This document shows, in pieces, positions 56,614-64,000 of a stretch of DNA of 64,000 nt (position 1 is its first letter; every line of letters starts with the position of its first letter). Source of the stretch: Wurfbainia villosa (taxonomy: Eukaryota; Streptophyta; Magnoliopsida; Zingiberales; Zingiberaceae); the NCBI GenBank assembly GCA_025175895.1, contig CM045989.1:133437272-133501271 (forward strand), written 5' to 3'. The notes beneath the pieces were generated by a model, which worked only from the letters and a program-made list of their open reading frames with translations, was not told the origin of the DNA and ran no database searches. The translations under genes and the position numbers were made by a program.

Positions 56614-56700
56614 CTGTTACCAATCCATACTGCACCCCGACATTAGAGGTCGTATGTGTTGCCTCTGTCAGCACAGGTTTTACCAGTTTATTGGTAACAG
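56614..56700 (-). promoter_or_regulatory. Leader stem-loop of the virus, R2 copy
   Basis: CTGTTACCAAT (56614-56624) pairs with ATTGGTAACAG (56690-56700), a perfect 11-bp stem in the leader. A run of AATAAA-like signals (- strand) lies at 56430-56470. Confidence 0.55.
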
Positions 56701-56999
56701 TTACCTTCTCAAGGGAAGGAAAAGGACTGGGGGATTATTAGATCAGAAAAAGAAGTTCTAAGATGCATTTTTCGATCCCCAGAAGCCAAAACGTTTAGCC
56801 TTGAATTATAGAAAAGAAATAGCTTTACTAGAAACACAATGGATTTTACAAGTGAAATTACAAGGGGAAATACTTACAAATGAGACTGTAAGGCCAAGAA
56901 CACTCACACGAACTGATTACACTTACACACAAGAACTTAAAACACACTGGAAGAGGAAACTGCTAGGAGAGGGATATCTCCGGGGAAAGACAATGACCT

Positions 57000-57013
57000 C
57001 CATTTATAGGGGG
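57000..57013 (-). promoter_or_regulatory. Viral promoter TATA box, R2 copy
   Basis: The - strand reads CCCCCTATAAATGG. It is about 690 bases upstream of the primer site, a usual leader length for this family. Confidence 0.65.
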
Positions 57014-57191
57014 AGAAGAAGCTGCTGTCCTGCGGGTGCTGGAACATATTAGTAGTAGTGGAAATATCACGGGCGGAAAGTGTTTCTGAGGGGTGTCACG
57101 GGTTGATACTGTAGATGTCATGTCTTAGTCCTGTGATTGTCCTTCTGGTACTGTGACTGTCCTTCTTGTGTCACGGGTGTTGTCCTTGTGC

Positions 57192-58693
57192 TTATCCTTC
57201 CATCATGTTTTCCAGATTTCTTTCTGCCACCGAATCTAATGAGTTTGTGTCATTTGGGCCAGGCCGAGCTGGTGGGCTGATCTGCTGCAAATTTTCTCGA
57301 TATTGATGGGCTATTAGCCTGGTCTTCTTTAATATTCATTCGGTATTCCTGTTCTTATAATGTTGTAGTAAAGCCTGGTGCTGAGTAGTTATTTTGAAGG
57401 GAAAGAACTTCTTTGCATAATTTTTATCCCAATAAATTTTTTCTGTATATGTTTCAACAGCAAGAGTGTATGTTGATGTTGGAAAAGATGTGGCTTCATT
57501 ATAAGTCCAAAGCCATTGTGATCCTTGTATTGATGCTCTCCAGTGCTTTAATTGCTCTGTCGGGGCTGGGAGTGCTTCCCAATTTAAGTCCTCATCAGAG
57601 GGGTAGAATTTAGATATAACCTCCTCTTTAGAAAATCCACTCTGGACATCCAGTTTAATGACATGTCGAGCTGGTTCTATGCGAAGATTTATCCATTCAG
57701 AAGGAGAACTGTCAAATGTACATAGTATGGTGTTTTGAAAGACTTCTTCTTCTATAAGATGTCTAACACATTCTCCAAGTTTGGAGGGGAAGTGTTCTGT
57801 TGATTCTATGTTAAATACCCATAATTTATGGAGTAGACCATAATCCATGAGTGTAAAATGTGTAATTATTTTTCCCTTGTATCTTAATTCTTTGAAATGT
57901 CTCAAGTCAATGTTTGCTCGTCTAAAGCTGTAAAGAAGTTGGCAATTGCATCCCCATTTGTAGGCTTCTTGTGAGCATGTACTGAACTTATTTTGACATT
58001 TAAGTTTGGAGTTAAATTCTCCTTCGTAGCTGATGGTGATGCCTTCTTGAGGATGTTCATGTACCCATTTAAGGGCTTCTTGTATTTGGCAAAAATCAAG
58101 CCATGCTGATTTTTCCCCAAGGGACCTGATGTAAGAACCTAAGTCTGCTGGGAGGTTGTTTAAGGAAATATCTGTCTGTTATTTTTCTTCGTTTTTTGTA
58201 ACTACTTCTGAGTATGTGATTTCAGAGCTTGCCCTTGTCAATGTAGGAGGTGTAGGAGTCATAGGGCCTGTTGCTGTTTGTTTTCCCTTTAATAAGGTGT
58301 TGATGAAAAAGTGTGGTCCAGCACTTTGTCTTACTGCAACAAATGCTTCTTCTAATGAGTAAAAACCTTTGTAAGAAGAATGTTTATCACTCTCTAGAAT
58401 TACTGTTTTCACTTCTTCCCATGTAGCATATACTCCTGCATGTGATCCGGTTAATATGCCATAACAGAAGAACTTTTTCCCCAGTGGCTTTTCTACTATT
58501 GTTTGGAAGTAGTTTACTAGAGCATGTATGACTGCGATCTTTTGTTTTGTTGCTCCTTGTACTGTGGGCAGGTGTCATATATTGTCAATTAAGCAGTTTT
58601 GTACCTGGTCCAGAGTTTGTCTTTCTTCAAATAGAAATTGTTCAGTATCTGAATATTGAGGTAGTTCTTGTTGTCCAAATGTCATGACTCTTC
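57192..58693 (-). pseudogene. Viral ORF4, R2 copy, 5' end cut by copia copy 2
   Basis: Same protein as 41371-39798 but lacking the first ~25 codons. The viroplasmin-type domain lies at about 58480-58330. Lesions are partly different from R1: TGA near 58578 and TGA near 57336, plus the TAA near 58180 shared with R1. The shared stop pre-dates the duplication or was present in the integrated genome; the others arose later. Confidence 0.78.
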
Positions 58694-60563
58694 TGTAGGG
58701 AAATCTCGTATGCCAAATGGCATATGCGCAACGGAAAATAGGATCCCTTCCAAGTGATCCATGCGAAAGCAAACTCGTATAAAATAAATTTCTCTAAACC
58801 AAACCTATCTTATAGGAGAGGATTACCTTTGTTGCGTGCCCTTGCTAATCCCGCTTTTCCTTTCGGTTTGTTGGATCTTTAGCACGTTCAAGTGTCCGTG
58901 CCTCTATACGTATCCACACGAGCACGCTCTTGTCTCACAAAAGGAAAACTAGAAGAGCTCTCCTTTACTTCTTGCTAGAGAAGTCCCTAAAGGAGAGGAA
59001 GAGAGGGGAAAGGAGAAAGGAAGAAGAAGACTCCTCTTCTTGCTAGCCTACACTCACAAACCCACACAACTAAAGCTTCCACCAAGCTCTCTCACAACCA
59101 CAACACCAAAAACTCTCTATGGCCGGCCACTCCATGGAGCCTTTTATAGGGTTGGAAAAACCCTTCCACCTCCTTCACATTCAATGCAATCCATTGCATT
59201 GAGACACACTCAAAAAGGATTTGGCTTCCTTGTTTGGCCGGCCACTTAAGGAGACAAAACCATTTTGTTTCCTTCCACCTTAACTAGCTTAGGTGGATGC
59301 TTAGGTGGCATGCTTATGTGGCATGCTTATGTGGCATTCTTATGTGGCATTCATGCATGTTGAATTAATCTTATTAATTCAATTAAGCTTATGTTATCAT
59401 ATTGAATTAATCTTATTAATTCAATTAAGCTTATGTTATCATATTGAATTAATCTTATTAAATCAATAAGGTAACATATTGAATTAATCTCATTAAATCA
59501 ATTAGCTAAAATTCTCATTAAGCTTAAAGTCCAAAAACCATTTTGTACTTAAGCTTATTCCCATATTATTCTAGTCAAACTAGAATACTCTAATTCCTCT
59601 AATTATCATGCTCTTTGTGTGTGACCCTATAGGCTCTCATAACGTTGGCGGTGGACCTAAACTCTTTTAGATACACAAGCAATGAGCGATCTAGCAATAC
59701 ATCATTGCTACCCAAGTTACTGAGATAAGTCAAGATCCGACTAACCTTCCGTGACTACTATAATATATGACCGTGTCCTTCTATCCTTGATATCGATTGA
59801 TCAATGAGGCATAGACCGTGGTCATCCTCGATCAATCTATGTGTTTCTTGATCCCCGAGTAAACTAACTCAAACAAATGAGCTCAATATCTCATATTGAC
59901 TCATTCGAGCATGGCCATGCGTTTAGTAGTTCTACTCAATCAAGGGGCCCACCGATATCACTCCCGTCATATGGAAGGGACAGATCCCATCTACATCACT
60001 CACATCCCTCCGCATAATTTGTTACATACCCAGTAATCGCCTTTATGGTCCACCCTGTTACGGGTGACGTTTGACGATACCAAAGTACATAACTCCTTAT
60101 GTAGGGAACCGTAGTGACTTCAGTGTCTAAGGACTATTCATACCAATAGTCACATGAGAAAGTTTATGACACTCATATAACGATCCATGAAACTTTCTCA
60201 TGGCGGGTCAAGATATATTCTCCAATATATACCCATGTGTCAACTTGATATCATATATCCATGACTTGTGAGATCAAGTCATCAATTGACCTACATGCTA
60301 GTCTTTATGTATTAATATTGCCCTTGCATATTAATACTCGACTAGGAACATTTAGGAAAGTGTTCTCTACAGCCTCTCATAATCAATTCTGCCAATTGAT
60401 GTGCTGTAGATAAGAACCTACTTTTCTAGGGCATTATTATATTTAAATTAGCTAGCACAAGCAAGATGTAAATATAATAACCAATCCTTTGCCTTTATAG
60501 AATATGATACAAAATGTTCCCTATTCAACCATCACATGATTGGTTCTAGGGCTTTAACTAACA
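58694..60563 (-). repeat. Copia copy 2, 3' LTR
   Basis: 1870 bp from TGTAGGGAAATC to GCTTTAACTAACA. The AT-rich repeat is expanded to three GAATTAATCTTATTAA units at 59360-59500. TATA box (- strand, CCCTATAAAAGGCTCC) at about 59138-59153. Confidence 0.93.
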
Positions 60564-60577
60564 ATCTCCCACTAGCA

Positions 60578-63500
60578 CTAGTACCAATCACTATGATATC
60601 TAATACCTAGTGACCTAGTGTGACCATCATGCTTCCTCTGTGCCAAAGCCTTGGTCAATGGATCTGCGATGTTAGCTTCTGTCGGTACTCTGCATATCCT
60701 CACATCTCCTCTATCGATGATCTCTCGGATGAGATGGAAGCGCCGCAGTATGTGTTTGGTCCGCTGATGTGATCGAGGTTCCTTAGCCTGTGCAATAGCC
60801 CCATTGTTGTCACAATAGAGGTCTATTGGATCTGCAATGCTAGGAACTACCCCAAGTTCACTGATGAACTTGCGGAGCCAAACAGCCTCCTTTCTTTGCA
60901 TCGATCGCGCAATAATATACTCGCTCAGTAGAATCAAGCATCGTGTCCTCGCTTTGAACTCTTCCACTCACGGCTCCACCATTCAGTGCAAAACACGTAC
61001 TATCGATCTATAGTCATCCTTGTCTGCTTGGAAGCTTGCATCATCGTAACCCTTTACTGCTTAGCTCCTCATTGCCTCCAAATATCGTGAAATATTCTTT
61101 CGCCTTCGTAAGTATTTAAGAATATTTTTGACTGCTATCCAGTGACTTTCACCTGGATCTGACTGGTATCTACTCGTCATGCTCAAAGCATACGAGACGT
61201 CAGGACGAGTACAAAGCATGGCGTACATGATAGACCCTATAGCTGATGCATAAGGGATCTTATCCATGCGATCTCTCTCCTCCTTAGAAGAGGGACATTG
61301 AGTCTTCGAAAGACTCACACCATGTGATAAAGTAAACCCTTTCTTAGAATTTTGCATAGCAAAACGATCTAGCACTTTATCAATGTATGTACTGACTTAG
61401 GCCAAGTAATCTTCTAGATCTATCTCTATAGATCTTGATGCCTAGAATATAGGCACTTCACTCTAAGTCCTTCATCGAGAAATAATTCCTAACCACATCT
61501 TCACAGACTGGAGTGAGGGAATATCATTTCCGATGAGAAGTATGTCATCTACATACAAGACAAGAAATACAACTGTGCTCCCACTATTTCTCTTGTAGAC
61601 ACAAGGCTCATCTTCATTCTTGATGAAACCAAACTCTTTGATTGCATCATCGAATCAAGATTCCAAATTCGAGAGGCTTGCTTTAGTCCATAAATGGACC
61701 TTTGCGTTGCATACCTTTCCAGGATGCTTTGGATCTTCAAAACCCTCAGGTTGTGTCATGTACACATCCTCGAGTAGCTTTCCATTCAGAAAAGCGGTTT
61801 TGACATCCATCTGCCAGATCTCATAATCATGGTAGGCTGCAATAGCAAGTATGATCCGAATGGATTTAAGCATCGCAACTGATGAAAAGGTTTCTTCATA
61901 GTCAATACCATGAATTTGTTTGAATCCTTTAGCCACCAATCTACCTTTATAGGTATGCTTATTACCATCCATGTCAGTCTTTACTTTAAAGACCCACTTA
62001 CACCCAATGGGTTTTACCCTTCGTGGATCAACCAAAGTCCATACTTGGTTAGTGTACATGGATTCCATTTCGGATCTCATGGCCTCTAGCCATTTCTCGA
62101 ATCTGGCTCATCATAGCTTCTTATAGGATGTAGGCTCGCCAAGATCGATAAGCAATACATCACCGTTGTCAGTCAAGAGAAAAGAATATCTCTCGGGTTG
62201 ACGACGGATCCTATCAGATCTACGAAGAGGTTGGTCTACTTGAACAGGTGTTTGCTCCACAACTCTTTGGGCAACAATTTCCTCATCCACAACACTTTGT
62301 GGTTCCTGTTCATTTTCCATCGAAGCCTTAGTGTTATCATTATCTTGAACTTCTTCAAGATGAATTTTACTCCCACTAGTATTTCTAGAAATAAATTCTC
62401 TTTCTAGAAAGACAGCATTTCTGGCAACAAACACCTTGCCAAGTGTGGGATTGTAAAAGTAATATCCCTTAGTTTCCTTGGGATATTCTACAAAATAACA
62501 CTTATCTGATTTGGGTCCTAGTTTATCTGAGACTTGACGTCTAACGTAAGCTTCACAACCCCAAATCTTTATAAAAGACATTTTGGGACTCTTCCGGTCC
62601 ATATCGTATATGGTGTCTTTTCTACGGCTGATGGAACGCGATTAAGTGTGAAAGCTGTCTCTAGAGCTAAACCCCAAAAGGAAGTAGGTAGATCACCGCT
62701 CATCATTGATCGTACCATATCTAATAGAGTACGATTTCTCCTCTCGCATACACCATTCCATTGTGGTGTTCCAGTGGAGTGAGTTGGGATATTATCCCAC
62801 ACTCACCAGTGATCACGAAACTCGACTAAGGTATTCACCACCTCGATCCGATCAAGTAGCTTAACACGCTTACCAAGTTGGTTTTGTACTTCATTCTTGA
62901 ATTCTTTGAACTTTTCAAAGGATTCTCGACTTATGTCTCATCAAATATAAGTAGCCAAATCTACTCATATCATCGTGAAAGTAATAAAGTACTTATAGCC
63001 TCCTCCGCTTCGACATTGAAAGGGCCACATACATCAAGATGTATGAGTCCTAATAAATCCGCCGCTTCTCTCGCCATGTCCACTAAATGGAGTTTTAGTC
63101 ATCTTTCCTAAAAGACAAGACTACATACCTCATATGATTCAAAATCAAATGAGTCCAATAATCCATCTTTATGGAGTCAGATATGCGTTTTTCATTTATG
63201 TGACCTAGGCGATGCAAAGGTTGTAGATATGTTTGGTTCAAATCATTCGATTTGAACCGCTTGGTATATACGTTATAAATTGGGTTTTCTCAATATAGAA
63301 CATAGAGACCATTCATAAGTGGTGCATTACAATAGAACATTTAATTTAAATAAATGGAACAACATTTGTCCTTTATTATAAAAGAAAAGTTTTTCTTGTC
63401 TAAACAAGATACGTAAATTATGTTCTTTGTTAATGCGTACATAAGCACTCCTCTAGTTCTAAGATAAGCCCAAGGGCAAAGACAAAGAATATGTTCCTAC

Positions 63501-63992
63501 ATACAAAGAAAGAACTTTTGCGCCATTGCCTACCAGAGGTCCACTTCACCTTTGACCATTATTCTACTATTTCACCCCTCGCACATTAGTACAAATGTGA
63601 GATGCACATCCTATCTAATACCCATGTAGAAGAAATAGATAGATTAACTTCTATAACGTATACCGAGGCGTAAGTCCCACTTCTCTTGTTCTTTACTTCC
63701 TCAAGGTAGACTTTCATAGCCCGCCTTCCAAAGGTCCATCACCGAATGGAAGCATCCCTTCCTTAGGTACTTTACCTTTACCCTTTGAAGTGGATGAATT
63801 GGCCTTGCCTTTGGCTTGGGTCTTACCCTTGCCTTTGCGCTTACCTTTGTCCTTCTTGACCATTAGTACATTACTAACTTTTTTCTTGAGATTTGGTTCA
63901 GCAGTTCTCAACATGCTGAGAATCTCAGGCAAAGGTTTATCAATTTCATTCATGTTATAATTCATGACGAATTGATTGTATGCTTCCAGCAA
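60578..63992 (-). pseudogene. Copia copy 2 gag-pol polyprotein, partial and broken
   Basis: From the window edge: gag C-terminal part (63992-63714, with a Lys-rich KGKRKGKGK block), a damaged knuckle and protease (63720-63590), GAG-pre-integrase and integrase core (about 63260-62570: SERRNRTLLDMVRSMM and TPYTIWTG), linker (62602-62111, RRSDRIRRQPERY), RT (62080-61550: KGRLVAKGFKQIHG, QMDVKTAFLNGKLLEDVYM, SIYGLKQASR; YVDD-region near 61550) and RNase H (61375-60578: DPIDLYCDNNGAIAQAKEP, TEANIADPLTKALA). RNase H and RT are better kept than in copy 1. Many 1-3 base indels break the frame. Confidence 0.9.
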
Positions 63993-64000
63993 CGATTGCA

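Larger units (their letters stand above)
38943..58693 (-). mobile_element. Endogenous pararetrovirus (Caulimoviridae, badnavirus/tungrovirus-like layout)
   Basis: Read on the - strand: partial ORF4, promoter and leader (58693-56323), PBS-like site (56319-56307), ORF1, ORF2, ORF3 (movement, coat, protease, RT), interruption by copia at 50513-41469, RNase H end, ORF4, promoter and leader again (41371-38943). Without the copia insert one unit is about 8.35 kb, a normal genome length for the family. The terminal repeat, ORF overlaps of the ATGA type and the Met-tRNA primer site show viral rather than LTR-element structure. Every ORF has lesions, so this is a relic. Genus cannot be settled by eye. 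Confidence 0.88.
56321..58693 (-). repeat. Viral terminal repeat, copy R2
   Basis: Matches R1 (38943-41298). It is cut at 58693 by copia copy 2; the next viral base in R1 (41299) would follow on the far side of that element, outside the window. Confidence 0.92.
58694..64000 (-). mobile_element. Ty1/copia element, copy 2, continuing past the window
   Basis: On the - strand the visible part is gag (from beyond 64000) to RNase H (60578), polypurine tract (GTGGGAGAT, 60564-60572) and 3' LTR (60563-58694). It is inserted in viral ORF4 after GACTCTTC; the target duplication and 5' LTR are outside. Same family as copy 1 by LTR ends and protein sequence. Confidence 0.92.

Noticed and set aside
38943..58693. 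Reading R1 and R2 as LTRs of an ordinary retrotransposon
   Set aside because: They lack TG...CA ends, contain most of a coding ORF, and the gene order and ATGA overlaps fit a circular pararetrovirus with terminal redundancy.

Overview
This window is plant repeat DNA. I see no intact host protein-coding gene, tRNA, rRNA or CRISPR array. The evidence for a flowering plant is the set of families present: Ty3/gypsy Tat-lineage elements with a second RNase H and antisense accessory ORFs, Ty1/copia elements primed by initiator Met-tRNA, gag-only LTR elements, a hAT DNA transposon, and an integrated plant pararetrovirus (Caulimoviridae). I cannot name the species.

Left half (1-38678) is a nest. Element A (1-9604, + strand, left end outside the window) is a Tat-lineage Ty3/gypsy element with broken pol (1-1406), at least four accessory ORFs on the opposite strand (1412-8208), a 92-bp minisatellite (2810-4200) and a 3' LTR (8576-9604). 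It appears to sit in the 5' LTR of element B. B (to 38678, + strand) is a non-autonomous Tat relative: LTR remnants, a degraded gag (17400-18450), a long ~94-bp minisatellite, and a 3' LTR (37835-38678), but no pol. B was hit by a solo LTR (9627-12714), by a hAT element at its LTR/primer-site junction (13082-17348, 8-bp target duplication GTTGGCAT), and by gag-only LTR element C (20612-35812, - strand, target duplication CTGAG). C was in turn split by its relative D (26561-33326, - strand, target duplication GGTGC), which cut C's gag gene in two.

Right half (38921-64000) is an endogenous pararetrovirus on the - strand (38943-58693): ORF1, ORF2 and ORF3 joined by ATGA overlaps, then ORF4 with a viroplasmin-type domain. 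It holds about one genome length (~8.35 kb without the insertion) plus a 2.37-kb terminal repeat. All ORFs carry stops or shifts. A rearranged Ty1/copia element (41469-50513) lies in its RNase H region, and a second copy of that family (58694 to the window end) lies in the second ORF4 copy.

Points I would check first: a 14-bp palindrome with a GTCGAC core is arrayed both in the subterminal ends of the hAT element and in the LTRs of C and D; at matching LTR positions C and D carry different palindrome types; a badnavirus-like genome layout is combined with a caulimovirus-like ORF4; the virus ends exactly at its primer site in a 22-bp fold-back; and element C carries a triplicated LTR/internal junction that includes an inverted LTR piece.
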